Under the pieces are notes generated by a model that worked only from the letters and a program-made list of their open reading frames with translations, was not told the origin of the DNA and searched no databases. The position numbers and the translations under genes are program-made. A stretch of 34,290 nucleotides of DNA from an uncultured Flavobacteriales bacterium (lineage in GTDB: Bacteria > Bacteroidota > Bacteroidia > Flavobacteriales_D > Crocinitomicaceae): the NCBI GenBank assembly GCA_903945495.1, contig CAJAVU010000043.1, positions 1 through 34,290 on the forward strand. Reading direction: 5' to 3'. Shown here in pieces: positions 26,092 to 33,483 of the stretch; positions within the stretch are counted from its first letter, which is position 1; every line of letters starts with the position of its first letter.

Positions 26092-27106
26092 AGTTACGAT
26101 AAATGAATCCATTTTCCACAACCAAACCATTTTCTACATTCGATGTGTACAAGGAACCTGTTCCTAATCCTTGAGGAAGATTGTTAGAATATTCAGCCGT
26201 TAATTGACAAATGGCAGATAATCCTATGTTTGATTCTAAGGCTGAGGTCATCCACCAGGGAATTGAGCGTTCTTCAGCGAGTGAAATCCATTCTTGCGTT
26301 CCAGAAATCCCACCATGCAAACTTGGCTTCAGAATAATGTATTGCGGTTGAATAGTTTCTAATAATTCAATTTTCAACTTGCGATCATTGATTCCAATCA
26401 ATTCTTCATCCAAAGCAATTGGAGTAGGAGTAGAAGAGCAAAGTTTGTGCATTTCGTTCCATTGTCCAGCTTTAATTGGTTGTTCAATCGAATGGATTTC
26501 TAATTCCGCTAATTGTTCCAAGACTTTTACAGCTTGATGAGGTTCAAAAGAACCATTTGCGTCAACACGCAGTGTAATTTCCGTTGCGGAATAATTTTTC
26601 CGAATCGAGTGCAAAAGTTCTAGCTCCTTTTCAAAGTCGATTGCACCAACCTTCATTTTTATAGTTGAGAATCCTTCCGAAAGTTTCGCATCAATTTGCT
26701 CCTTCATGAAATCTTCACTTCCCATCCAAATGAGTCCATTGATCGGTAGTTTGCGTTTTCCAGAATAGAAAGCATTGTTGAAAATGATGCCTAAACCTCC
26801 ATTTTTTAAATCTGCCAAAGCACATTCATAGGCAAAACGAATAGAGGAATTTGTAGTGAGAATTGTTTGAATTGAATCGTGATCATCTTTTTTCACTGCT
26901 TCGCAAAATGCTTGAATCGTGGATTCAAAACTTGTAACATCGACAAATTCAGCAGAAAGTCCTTCAATGATGGAAATTTCACCTTTCCCAACGATTGAAT
27001 CTTTTTCTAGGGAAAGAATCCAACTGTTTTTAATGTTCATCACGCCACGACTTGTGCCTGCTGGGCGTTTGAAGGTGAGTGGGAAATGGGTCACGTTTGC
27101 TTTCAT
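26090..27106 (-). CDS. menC: o-succinylbenzoate synthase (menaquinone biosynthesis)
   Basis: This 338-aa protein is an enolase-superfamily member with the OSBS pattern: K150-M-K152, the metal ligands D182 (RVDANG), E208 (SIEQP) and D233 (ALDEE), and K260 in ILKPSLHGG. It dehydrates SHCHC to o-succinylbenzoate in the cytoplasm. The enolase superfamily also contains dipeptide epimerases with a similar motif set, but the position directly downstream of menA favours menC. It starts 123 bases after menA in a spacer with short tandem repeats. The menE gene that often follows is absent; a convergent rhlE is there instead. Confidence 0.9.
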   Translation of the reverse strand: MKANVTHFPLTFKRPAGTSRGVMNIKNSWILSLEKDSIVGKGEISIIEGLSAEFVDVTSFESTIQAFCEAVKKDDHDSIQTILTTNSSIRFAYECALADLKNGGLGIIFNNAFYSGKRKLPINGLIWMGSEDFMKEQIDAKLSEGFSTIKMKVGAIDFEKELELLHSIRKNYSATEITLRVDANGSFEPHQAVKVLEQLAELEIHSIEQPIKAGQWNEMHKLCSSTPTPIALDEELIGINDRKLKIELLETIQPQYIILKPSLHGGISGTQEWISLAEERSIPWWMTSALESNIGLSAICQLTAEYSNNLPQGLGTGSLYTSNVENGLVVENGFIYRN

Positions 27107-27132
27107 TTTAGAAAATAAAATTATTTCATTAA

Positions 27133-27180
27133 TTACAACATTACAACATTACAACTTTGCAACATTACAACTTTGCAAAT
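27133..27180. repeat. Short tandem repeats in the menA-menC spacer
   Basis: Two copies of the 8-mer TTACAACA (27133-27148) are followed by two copies of a 16-base unit TTACAACTTTGCAACA (27149-27164 and 27165-27180, the second ending AAAT). The repeats make up much of the 123-base spacer, upstream of menC. They look like slippage-generated simple sequence rather than binding sites. Confidence 0.75.
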
Positions 27181-27229
27181 TAACAATGTTGCTAATAACT
27201 CCCGAAAACAGTGGCTTACAAGCGGGTAT

Positions 27230-28132
27230 TTACCCTATCATCAACCCAACCGAGGTCAAAATCGCAACAGCAAAAGTTGATAAAGCTACTTTTTTCAATT
27301 CAGGATCAAATTCTTTAGGATCTTTTGTTGCCATTACTTTTCGAACATGCAACAACAACAACACAAATGGAACCAATCCGATAAATGCCATTGGATGATT
27401 TTGTTGTGTAATAAATACAATGTGACAAACCAACGCGCCAAGTACTAATAAGGTATGATACATTTTTGCCAAATTCGCGCCCATCATCACAACCAATGTT
27501 CGCTTGTTTGATTTTTCGTCATTGGCTCTGTCGCGCATGTTGTTCAAGTTCAATACGGCCGCACTCAGCAATCCAATACTAGAAGCAGGTAATAGCAAAT
27601 TCCAATCGATCGTTTTAGAAAATAAAGGATAAACGCCTATCACGCTTACAATTCCGAAGAACAAAAACACCATGATGTCGCCGAAGCCATTGTAACCGTA
27701 AGCCTTTTTACCAACTGTATAAGTGATTGCAGCCAAAACACATGCAATTGCTAGTCCAATATAAAACCAAACAATTCCTTGAGCTAAATCCTTTGTCCCA
27801 ACAAAAATTAAACTTCCCGCTAATACAAAACTTAAAATCGCGGTTCCAATCACAGCATTTCGCATTTCTATTTTAGAAATAACACCAGATTGAACTGAAC
27901 GCATTGGGCCAATTCGCTCCGCATTATCCGTTCCTTTTAATGAATCACCTAAATCATTGGCTAAATTGGACAGAATTTGAAATGTAATTGTGGTGAACAT
28001 CGCAAGGGCGAAAATGACCCAATCCCAATGACCGTTGAATTTTGCAATAAACGATCCCAGAATAATTCCGGATAAAGAAAGAGGTAAGGTGCGCAAACGC
28101 AATGCTTTTACCCAAGCTTGTGATTTTGTCAT
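27230..28132 (-). CDS. menA: 1,4-dihydroxy-2-naphthoate polyprenyltransferase (menaquinone biosynthesis)
   Basis: This 300-aa UbiA-superfamily membrane protein has about eight hydrophobic segments. The two aspartate motifs that bind Mg-polyprenyl diphosphate are N59-D60-L-G-D63 (with D69) and N-N-M-R-D201-R-A-N-D205. The order and the KALRLRTLPLS start are typical of MenA. It attaches the isoprenoid tail to DHNA in the inner membrane, giving demethylmenaquinone. The frame is open to 28294, but the ATG at 28132 is chosen: it matches the family N-terminus, avoids overlap with the divergent gene at 28237, and follows a perfect -7 box by four bases. menC lies downstream on the same strand. Confidence 0.93.
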   Translation of the reverse strand: MTKSQAWVKALRLRTLPLSLSGIILGSFIAKFNGHWDWVIFALAMFTTITFQILSNLANDLGDSLKGTDNAERIGPMRSVQSGVISKIEMRNAVIGTAILSFVLAGSLIFVGTKDLAQGIVWFYIGLAIACVLAAITYTVGKKAYGYNGFGDIMVFLFFGIVSVIGVYPLFSKTIDWNLLLPASSIGLLSAAVLNLNNMRDRANDEKSNKRTLVVMMGANLAKMYHTLLVLGALVCHIVFITQQNHPMAFIGLVPFVLLLLHVRKVMATKDPKEFDPELKKVALSTFAVAILTSVGLMIG

Positions 28133-28136
28133 AACA

Positions 28137-28144
28137 CAAATGTA
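28137..28144 (-). promoter_or_regulatory. -7 promoter element (TACATTTG), probable leaderless start of menA
   Basis: On the minus strand TACATTTG fits TAnnTTTG exactly and ends four bases before the menA ATG (28132). There is no clear -33 TTTG at the 19-base spacing. It shares the 104-base divergent spacer with the element at 28225-28232 on the other strand. Confidence 0.6.
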
Positions 28145-28224
28145 CTTTAAGAAATTAGAAAAACCATTGTTCTTTGTTAACAAAGATATTTTTAAAAAGT
28201 TCTGCATACATAATAAAAATAATG

Positions 28225-28232
28225 TAAATTCG
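28225..28232 (+). promoter_or_regulatory. Candidate degenerate -7 element (TAAATTCG) before the NMO-like gene
   Basis: TAAATTCG differs from TAnnTTTG at one position and ends four bases before the ATG at 28237, the same geometry as the other probable leaderless starts in this window. A TCTG at 28201-28204 is a weak -33 candidate. Confidence 0.4.
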
Positions 28233-28236
28233 AAGA

Positions 28237-29208
28237 ATGGAACACGAAGTAAAGAGACCAGTTTTATGCGAAATGTTGGGAATTGATTTTCCAATTATTA
28301 TGGCGCCAATGTTCTTGGTGTCCAATGAAAAGATGGTAATTGAGGCTATTAAAGCGGGAATTACTGGAGCCATTCCAGCATTGAATTATAGAAATACGGA
28401 CGAACTTAGAAAAGCGATTCAATTCATTAAATCAGAGGTGAAAGGACCATTTGGAATTAATTTAATCGTTAATAAATCGAATTTCTTATACAAGGAACAA
28501 CTACAAGTTTGTTGCGAAGAAAAAATTGATTTCATAATAACCTCACTTGGTTCACCTGAGGAAACCATTCGCGAAGCACACAACGCAGGAGTGAAAGTAT
28601 TTTGTGATGTTACGGATGTCAATTATGCAAAAAAAGTTGAAAGCTTGGGTGCGGATGCTGTAATTGCTGTGAACAAAGAAGCGGGTGGCCACGCAGGTAA
28701 TATTCCTTTTTCTGAACTTATTCCGCAATTAGTGAAATCGGTAAAAATTCCGGTAATATCTGCTGGTGGAGTTGGAACAGGAAAGCAAATCAAGCAAATG
28801 GTGAAATTAGGAGCAGAAGGACTTTCGATGGGAAGTATTTTTATTGCCTCTACTGAAGCTGGTGTTTCTCAAGAATACAAACAAGCCTGTGTCGATTTCG
28901 GCGCAAAAGATATTGTAATGACGACCAAATTATCAGGAACGCCTTGTTCTGTTATCAATACGCCGTATGTTCAGAAAATCGGAACGAAACAAAATTGGTT
29001 AGAACGTTTATTAAATAAGAACAAACGTTTGAAAAAATGGGTCAAAGCACTTGTGTTCTTGAAAGGAATGAAAAGTTTACAAAAAGCAGCATTCAGTTCT
29101 ACTTATAAAACAGTTTGGTGTGCAGGTCCATCGATTGAATATGTAAATGCAATTCGACCGATTCAAGAAATTGTTCAACAATTAAAAGATGAATACAATG
29201 CCAGCTAA
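28237..29208 (+). CDS. Nitronate monooxygenase / 2-nitropropane dioxygenase family FMN enzyme
   Basis: This 323-aa TIM-barrel FMN protein has G-I-D-F-P-I-I-M-A-P-M-F at the start, NKEAGGHAGN near residues 147-156, and the phosphate-binding I-S-A-G-G-V-G-T-G-K and M-G-S-I-F-I-A strands. It is a distant relative of the enzyme at 7560-8513, not a close duplicate. The C-terminal ~90 residues are basic and family-specific. The physiological substrate is uncertain; nitronates, or another enoyl/quinone reductase activity, are possible. Its stop overlaps the start of the DUF4442 gene, so the pair is co-expressed. Confidence 0.85.
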   Translation: MEHEVKRPVLCEMLGIDFPIIMAPMFLVSNEKMVIEAIKAGITGAIPALNYRNTDELRKAIQFIKSEVKGPFGINLIVNKSNFLYKEQLQVCCEEKIDFIITSLGSPEETIREAHNAGVKVFCDVTDVNYAKKVESLGADAVIAVNKEAGGHAGNIPFSELIPQLVKSVKIPVISAGGVGTGKQIKQMVKLGAEGLSMGSIFIASTEAGVSQEYKQACVDFGAKDIVMTTKLSGTPCSVINTPYVQKIGTKQNWLERLLNKNKRLKKWVKALVFLKGMKSLQKAAFSSTYKTVWCAGPSIEYVNAIRPIQEIVQQLKDEYNAS

Positions 29209-29671
29209 AGAAATCTCCTTGAGAAAAATGCGTTGGATGTTGTTTTTGCTTGGATTGGTGAAAATACCAATTGTCGGTTTTGTGCGTCCTCGATTAATTA
29301 CAATAGATGACGAGACAGTACGCGTTAAAATCAAATTGCGTCGTCGAACAAAAAATCACTTGAAATCGATGTACTTTGGAGCATTGGCTGTTGGCGCTGA
29401 TGTCGCTGGTGGAATTCATGCATTTTACTTCGCTGAAAAAGCAGGTTCGAAAGTTTCATTTGCATTTAAAGGAATGAAAGCTGATTTTATTAAACGTGCA
29501 GAAAGTGATATTCTTTTTGAAAGTAACGAAGGATTATTGGTGAAACAGGCGATTGAACTTAGTAAATCATCAGGTGAACGAGTGAATCAAACCATTCAAG
29601 TGAAAGCGATAGATCAAAACCAAGAAGTTGTTGCAACCTTTGAAATGATCGTTTCTGTTAAGTGCAGATAA
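29189..29671 (+). CDS. DUF4442 hotdog-fold protein (thioesterase-like)
   Basis: The 160-aa sequence fits DUF4442: an N-terminal hydrophobic helix (W-M-L-F-L-L-G-L-V-K-I-P), the R-R-T-K-N-H-L-K-S-M-Y-F-G-A-L segment, then A-D-V-A-G-G, and a beta-rich second half. DUF4442 belongs to the hotdog superfamily of acyl-CoA/ACP thioesterases, but no activity is proven for it. Starts at 29189 and 29198 are both possible; the second (MPAKEI) still overlaps the upstream gene by 11 bases and is slightly preferred. Coupling to an FMN oxidoreductase suggests acyl metabolism (inference). Confidence 0.8.
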   Translation: MNTMPAKEISLRKMRWMLFLLGLVKIPIVGFVRPRLITIDDETVRVKIKLRRRTKNHLKSMYFGALAVGADVAGGIHAFYFAEKAGSKVSFAFKGMKADFIKRAESDILFESNEGLLVKQAIELSKSSGERVNQTIQVKAIDQNQEVVATFEMIVSVKCR

Positions 29672-29724
29672 ATAGGAATTCAACAAATCAAGCGTTAAGG
29701 GCTTAATTTATCAGTTCTAAAAGT

Positions 29725-29732
29725 TAACTTTG
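29725..29732 (+). promoter_or_regulatory. -7 promoter element (TAACTTTG) for the rhodanese-DedA-aroE operon
   Basis: TAACTTTG matches TAnnTTTG. CTTA at 29702-29705 stands 19 bases upstream, a near match to the CTTG seen at the rRNA promoters. The ATG is 17 bases after the box. Confidence 0.6.
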
Positions 29733-29748
29733 GACCAAATTAGTAATT

Positions 29749-30066
29749 ATGCGTTTGATATCTGCTTTAGAATTGCACGATGCAATGAAAAAAGGAAACG
29801 AATTTGAAATCATCGATATTCGTGAGTCTTATGAATATGATTTAGCGAATATTTGTTCGAAACATATCCCAATGGGTGAGATTAATCAGCGAATTGATGA
29901 ACTTCCAAAAGACAGAAACATTGTTGTGATGTGTCGTTCAGGAAAACGTGCAGAAGCAGTTGCTAATTTATTAATGACAGATTATTCTTTATCCAACGTT
30001 TATATTTTGGATGGCGGAATTTTGGCTTGGAAAGAAAATATTGACAATACACTTGATTTAGACTGA
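29749..30066 (+). CDS. Rhodanese-like domain protein, 105 aa
   Basis: A single rhodanese domain: IIDIRESYEYDLANI near residues 21-35, the active loop C62-R-S-G-K-R in VMCRSGKRAEAV, and the closing Y-I-L-D-G-G-I-L-A-W. The family transfers sulfane sulfur through the active cysteine, which is intact. It has no signal peptide, so it is cytoplasmic. It is the first gene of a three-gene run with DedA (one base apart) and aroE. The sulfur acceptor is unknown. Confidence 0.92.
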   Translation: MRLISALELHDAMKKGNEFEIIDIRESYEYDLANICSKHIPMGEINQRIDELPKDRNIVVMCRSGKRAEAVANLLMTDYSLSNVYILDGGILAWKENIDNTLDLD

Positions 30067-30067
30067 A

Positions 30068-30712
30068 ATGGTAGAATTATTCAAACATTTATTTAATTTA
30101 GATTTTGAATGGATTGTAAGTAATTACAGTGATTCAATTTACGTAGTATTGTTTTTGGTGATTTTCATTGAGACTGGATTGGTGGTGATGCCATTTTTAC
30201 CTGGTGACTCCTTGTTATTTATGGCAGGAATGTATGCGAATTCGAAAATAGATCCGTTGAATTTAAGTTACTTATTATTTTTCTTAAGTATTGCTGCAGT
30301 ATTGGGTGACAATATTAACTATTGGATCGGAAGACGTATTGGTTTAGGAGTTTTTGAATGGAAAATCCGCGGACGTCAATTGGTAAAAGAAAGCTATTTG
30401 AAGAAAACAGAAGACTTCTTTGAGAAAAGAGGAGTTTTTGCAATTATCATGGCGCGTTTCGTTCCGATTGTTCGAACATTCACACCTTTTGCAGCTGGAG
30501 TTGGAAAAATGAATTACCGAAAGTTCTTATTGTTTGATATTATCGGTGGAGTGCTTTGGATCTGTTCAATGACATTAGCGGGATATTTCTTGGGAGAAAT
30601 AAAATGGATCAAAGACAACAATGAAAAAGTTGTGTTAGGAATCATCTTTATTTCTGTTTTACCAATGCTAATTAGTGTAATCAAATCGAAAATGGCAGCA
30701 AAAAATGCGTAG
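30068..30712 (+). CDS. DedA family membrane protein
   Basis: The 214-aa protein has four to six hydrophobic segments and the DedA (SNARE-associated/VTT) signatures: F-L-P-G-D-S-L-L-F (about residues 44-52), with a proline-glycine-aspartate turn, and ARFVPIVRTFTPFAAGVGKM (about 135-154) with its key arginines. DedA proteins are inner-membrane transporters or lipid scramblases; some recycle undecaprenyl phosphate and others support membrane potential. It begins one base after the rhodanese stop and overlaps aroE by 8 bases, so all three genes are translated from one message. Confidence 0.92.
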   Translation: MVELFKHLFNLDFEWIVSNYSDSIYVVLFLVIFIETGLVVMPFLPGDSLLFMAGMYANSKIDPLNLSYLLFFLSIAAVLGDNINYWIGRRIGLGVFEWKIRGRQLVKESYLKKTEDFFEKRGVFAIIMARFVPIVRTFTPFAAGVGKMNYRKFLLFDIIGGVLWICSMTLAGYFLGEIKWIKDNNEKVVLGIIFISVLPMLISVIKSKMAAKNA

Positions 30713-31436
30713 ATTCGGTTTGTTAGGTAAAACCCTAGGTTATTCTTTTTCCAAGAAATTCTTCGAAGTGTATTTTGAGAAACATGCAATTGAAGCCCAA
30801 TTCGATAATTTTGAAATAGATTCAATTGAAAAAGTTTCTGACGTTTTTCAAGAAAATTTATCGGGTTTAACAGTTACAATTCCTTATAAAGAAGCAATCA
30901 TTCCTTTTTTAGATGAATTATCAGACGAAGCAAAGGCTATTGGCGCTGTAAATGTTGTTCAATTTAAAGGAGGAAAAAGGATAGGTCACAATACGGATGC
31001 TTTCGGATTTCACCAATCGATTAAACCATTTTTGACATTTCAGCATGAACGTGCATTGATCTTAGGGACTGGTGGCGCTTCAAAAGCGGTTGCACATGTT
31101 TTTAAATCTCTTGGAATAGATGTGATTTATTGCTCACGAAACCCAAAAGGTCCAAAAGAATTTTCATACGATTTGTTAAATGAACACATGGTGAAGGCGT
31201 GCAAGGTGATTGTAAATTGTACTCCGCTTGGAACATTTCCTAATACAGATGAATACATTAAATTACCTTTTGAGCACTTAACGTTAGAACATTTGGTAGT
31301 GGGTTTGGTATACAATCCTCCAAAGACGACCTTTTTATTGAAAGCTCAGGAAAATGGAGCAACTATATTAAATGGTGAATCAATGTTGAAAGAGCAAGCG
31401 TTAAAAGCTTGGTCAATCTGGAATGAAAAAGAATAA
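30705..31436 (+). CDS. aroE: Shikimate dehydrogenase
   Basis: The 243-aa sequence has the shikimate-binding G-Y-S-F-S (S14, S16), the catalytic lysine K62 in TVTIPYKEA, the NTDAFGF motif with D98, the NADP-binding GTGGASKAV and the closing N-G-E-S-M-L-K-E-Q-A. It reduces 3-dehydroshikimate to shikimate in aromatic amino-acid synthesis in the cytoplasm. At 243 aa it is slightly shorter than the usual ~270, as is common in Bacteroidota. The start overlaps the end of the DedA gene by 8 bases. Confidence 0.93.
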   Translation: MRRFGLLGKTLGYSFSKKFFEVYFEKHAIEAQFDNFEIDSIEKVSDVFQENLSGLTVTIPYKEAIIPFLDELSDEAKAIGAVNVVQFKGGKRIGHNTDAFGFHQSIKPFLTFQHERALILGTGGASKAVAHVFKSLGIDVIYCSRNPKGPKEFSYDLLNEHMVKACKVIVNCTPLGTFPNTDEYIKLPFEHLTLEHLVVGLVYNPPKTTFLLKAQENGATILNGESMLKEQALKAWSIWNEKE

Positions 31437-31474
31437 TGCCTTTTATTCGCTGATTTTTATTCTTAAGTTTCCTT

Positions 31475-31482
31475 TATCTTTG
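31475..31482 (+). promoter_or_regulatory. -7 promoter element (TATCTTTG), probable leaderless start
   Basis: TATCTTTG is a perfect -7 box that ends four bases before the ATG at 31487, so the transcript likely starts at or next to the start codon. The spacer from the aroE stop is only 50 bases and no TTTG stands 19 bases upstream (GATT there). Confidence 0.6.
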
Positions 31483-31486
31483 TTTC

Positions 31487-32122
31487 ATGTCAACACTTCA
31501 AGAATTGATAGCTCAAGGTGAGCATGTACAGCAAGATTTTAAATTTCGCATCGACGATCAAAAAAAGATTGCACGAACATTATGTGCTTTTGCTAATACA
31601 AAAGGTGGACGCTTATTAATAGGAGTGAAGGACAATCGAAAAGTAGCAGGCTGCAATCCAGAAGAAGAATTTCACATGATTGAAGGCGCTGCGCAATTGT
31701 TCTGTCAGCCGGAAGTGAAGTTTACGTCAAAAGTGTGGCAAGATGATTTTCGTTTGGTCTTGGAAATTAATGTTGAGCCTTCTGATATAAAACCGCACAA
31801 GGCGAAAGATGATGAGGGACGATGGAAACCATATGTGCGAATTGAAGATCATACGACAGCGGCAAACAAGATTCTTGAAAATGTTTGGAAGGAACAAAAG
31901 AAGTTACAAGCTCGTCCGGAGAGATTTGATGACGAAGAATTATCTATTTTGCGCTTGATTCGAGAAGAAGGGATGATTACATTAAGTAAATTGTATCGAA
32001 AAGCGAATTTACCACTCAGAAAAGTTGACCGACTGATCGTTTTATTCATTTGTTGGGATTTGGTCGAAATGATTTTTCAAAGTGATGGCACTTTTTATAG
32101 AATTAAGGAAATAGGGGAATAG
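31487..32122 (+). CDS. AlbA_2 (schlafen-type) domain protein with C-terminal winged helix
   Basis: The first ~135 residues match the AlbA_2 / divergent AAA-4 domain: Q-D-F-K-F-R near residue 17, then ARTLCAFANTKGGRLLIGVKD (about residues 29-49) and K-P-Y-V-R-I-E-D. The C-terminal ~55 residues (L-S-I-L-R-L-I-R-E-E-G-M-I-T-L-S-K-L) look like a winged helix. AlbA_2 proteins are nucleic-acid binding or putative regulators; some are linked to defence, but nothing else here suggests that. Among Bacteroidota this single-domain form is frequent and probably a transcription regulator (inference). Confidence 0.82.
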   Translation: MSTLQELIAQGEHVQQDFKFRIDDQKKIARTLCAFANTKGGRLLIGVKDNRKVAGCNPEEEFHMIEGAAQLFCQPEVKFTSKVWQDDFRLVLEINVEPSDIKPHKAKDDEGRWKPYVRIEDHTTAANKILENVWKEQKKLQARPERFDDEELSILRLIREEGMITLSKLYRKANLPLRKVDRLIVLFICWDLVEMIFQSDGTFYRIKEIGE

Positions 32123-32235
32123 CAAAGGAAATTTGCTTCTATTTCAAGAATTTACGTTTCTTAAAATTTCATAAAATCAAACAAAATCCGATTTTTTGTG
32201 TTATATTTAGAAATATTTTAAATAAGCACACACAA

Positions 32236-32430
32236 ATGGGAAGACCAGCGACAAAGCCAGCAAGATTGCGTAACGGATTTTACATTGAAGTTAAAACACA
32301 AGGAAGTAGTGCCATTTTAGTTAGAAGAGACACGAAAGAACAAATGCTTCTTGCTGCAGAAGATTACGCACGAACAAAGTTCGTTACAATTCGCGGAGAA
32401 ATGCGAAATGATAAATGGGTAGAATGTTAA
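32236..32430 (+). CDS. Small conserved-looking protein, 64 aa
   Basis: A 64-residue basic protein with no known domain that I can name. It begins MGRPATKPARLRNGFYIEV; the GRPATKP start is similar to AT-hook-like G-R-P tracts, and the rest is a short beta-alpha-beta pattern ending W-V-E-C. A strong terminator follows directly (32441-32467), which supports a real independent gene. A nucleic-acid-binding role is possible from charge and the GRP start, but this is a guess. It has a 113-base upstream spacer, AT-rich and without a perfect promoter match. Confidence 0.65.
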   Translation: MGRPATKPARLRNGFYIEVKTQGSSAILVRRDTKEQMLLAAEDYARTKFVTIRGEMRNDKWVEC

Positions 32431-32440
32431 AACTTAAATA

Positions 32441-32467
32441 AAAGGTCTTCGTAAGAAGGCCTTTTTT
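32441..32467 (+). terminator. Terminator of the 64-aa gene, abutting the next promoter
   Basis: AAAGGTCTTC (32441-32450) pairs with GAAGGCCTTT (32455-32464), one G-T pair, loop GTAA, followed by T-run 32462-32467. The last T is also the first base of the -7 box of the next gene. Confidence 0.88.
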
Positions 32468-32474
32468 ATTTTTG
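32467..32474 (+). promoter_or_regulatory. -7 promoter element (TATTTTTG), probable leaderless start of the MtfA-like gene
   Basis: TATTTTTG matches TAnnTTTG, begins on the last T of the upstream terminator and ends four bases before the ATG at 32479. A promoter reading would place RNA polymerase directly over the terminator hairpin. The sequence could alternatively be just the T-rich tail of the terminator, which lowers confidence. Confidence 0.45.
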
Positions 32475-32478
32475 TCCT

Positions 32479-33363
32479 ATGAATAACTATTTAAAATTCT
32501 TAGAAGGTAAAGCACGTTTCTCTGCTTGGTTGATTGTCCTTTTTGTTTCCTTATTGTTTGTCCCTTTATTATTGACTTCTGATTATAAGGTGTTGGCCAA
32601 AATAATTGGTGTTACAATTGTCGTTTTGTTTTCTGTAGCCTTATGGTTTTGGAGAACGCAAACTATAAGAAGTTTAAAAAAACAAGCTCGCATTAAATTA
32701 AATCTAAATGATCGTTTTTGGTTGAATGAACACATACCTTATTATAAGGCGTTGTCGAAATCGAATAAAATTATCTTTGAAGATCGTCTAGGTTTGTTCC
32801 TTGCTGAAATCAGAATTACTGAAATCGGAAAAGAAATACCAGAAAAAGAAACGTGTCTATATGTTGCAAGTTCTGCGATTATCGCTTTTTGGGGATTGCC
32901 TTATTGGAATTATGGAGAATTAACAGAAGTCTTGGTTTATCCGAAAGACTTTAATGAATCAAATGAGATTGTCGACAATGGGTATCTTCAAGGTAAGGTT
33001 CACCATGGAGGCTTAATGGATTCAACTATGATTCTTTCATTGGAATCACTTATTAAAGGATTCAAAAATTTGGATGGACACAATGTGGGGATTCATGAGT
33101 TCTCACATTTAATAGATAAGAATGATGATGTTATTGATGGTGTGCCAGGGTTGTTTTCAATTGATGATCAGAATTTATGGAATGAATTAATTGAAACAGA
33201 ATTGAGAAAACGTATCAAGCAAAACAAAATAGATAATTACGCATATACGGGTAAAACTGAGTTTTTCGCAGTAATTATGGAATATTACAGAGAAACACCA
33301 GAAAAATTAGAAAGACATTTCCCGGAAATTTATGCAATTCTGAAGAGGAACTTACCGAATTAG
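32479..33363 (+). CDS. MtfA-like zinc peptidase (M90 family), membrane-anchored
   Basis: The 294-aa protein has two N-terminal hydrophobic segments (about residues 16-34 and 38-56) and then a soluble MtfA-type domain. The zinc site is H206-E-F-S-H210 in GIHEFSHLID, with E261 in TEFFAVIMEYY as the likely third ligand. E. coli MtfA is a cytoplasmic zinc peptidase that binds the repressor Mlc; the Bacteroidota forms carry the extra TM pair. The substrate here is unknown. It is the last protein gene before the rRNA operon, 120 bases upstream of the first rRNA promoter. Confidence 0.9.
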   Translation: MNNYLKFLEGKARFSAWLIVLFVSLLFVPLLLTSDYKVLAKIIGVTIVVLFSVALWFWRTQTIRSLKKQARIKLNLNDRFWLNEHIPYYKALSKSNKIIFEDRLGLFLAEIRITEIGKEIPEKETCLYVASSAIIAFWGLPYWNYGELTEVLVYPKDFNESNEIVDNGYLQGKVHHGGLMDSTMILSLESLIKGFKNLDGHNVGIHEFSHLIDKNDDVIDGVPGLFSIDDQNLWNELIETELRKRIKQNKIDNYAYTGKTEFFAVIMEYYRETPEKLERHFPEIYAILKRNLPN

Positions 33364-33483
33364 TTCAATGAATTGGGGGCTTTCTTAAAAATAATCAAAA
33401 AAAAGTTCGGGTATTAATTGATGCTTTATCAGTGAGTTAGAGTAGGAGATTAATATTTTTCAAAAAAAGATTGTTCAAAACGC

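Noticed and set aside
26919-27398. 159-aa plus-strand frame spanning menC start, the spacer and the menA end
   Set aside because: It is antisense to two recognised genes and includes the simple repeats of the spacer.
31487-32122. AlbA_2 protein as part of a defence system
   Set aside because: No nuclease, ATPase or toxin gene is adjacent; neighbours are aroE and a small basic protein, with its own promoter.
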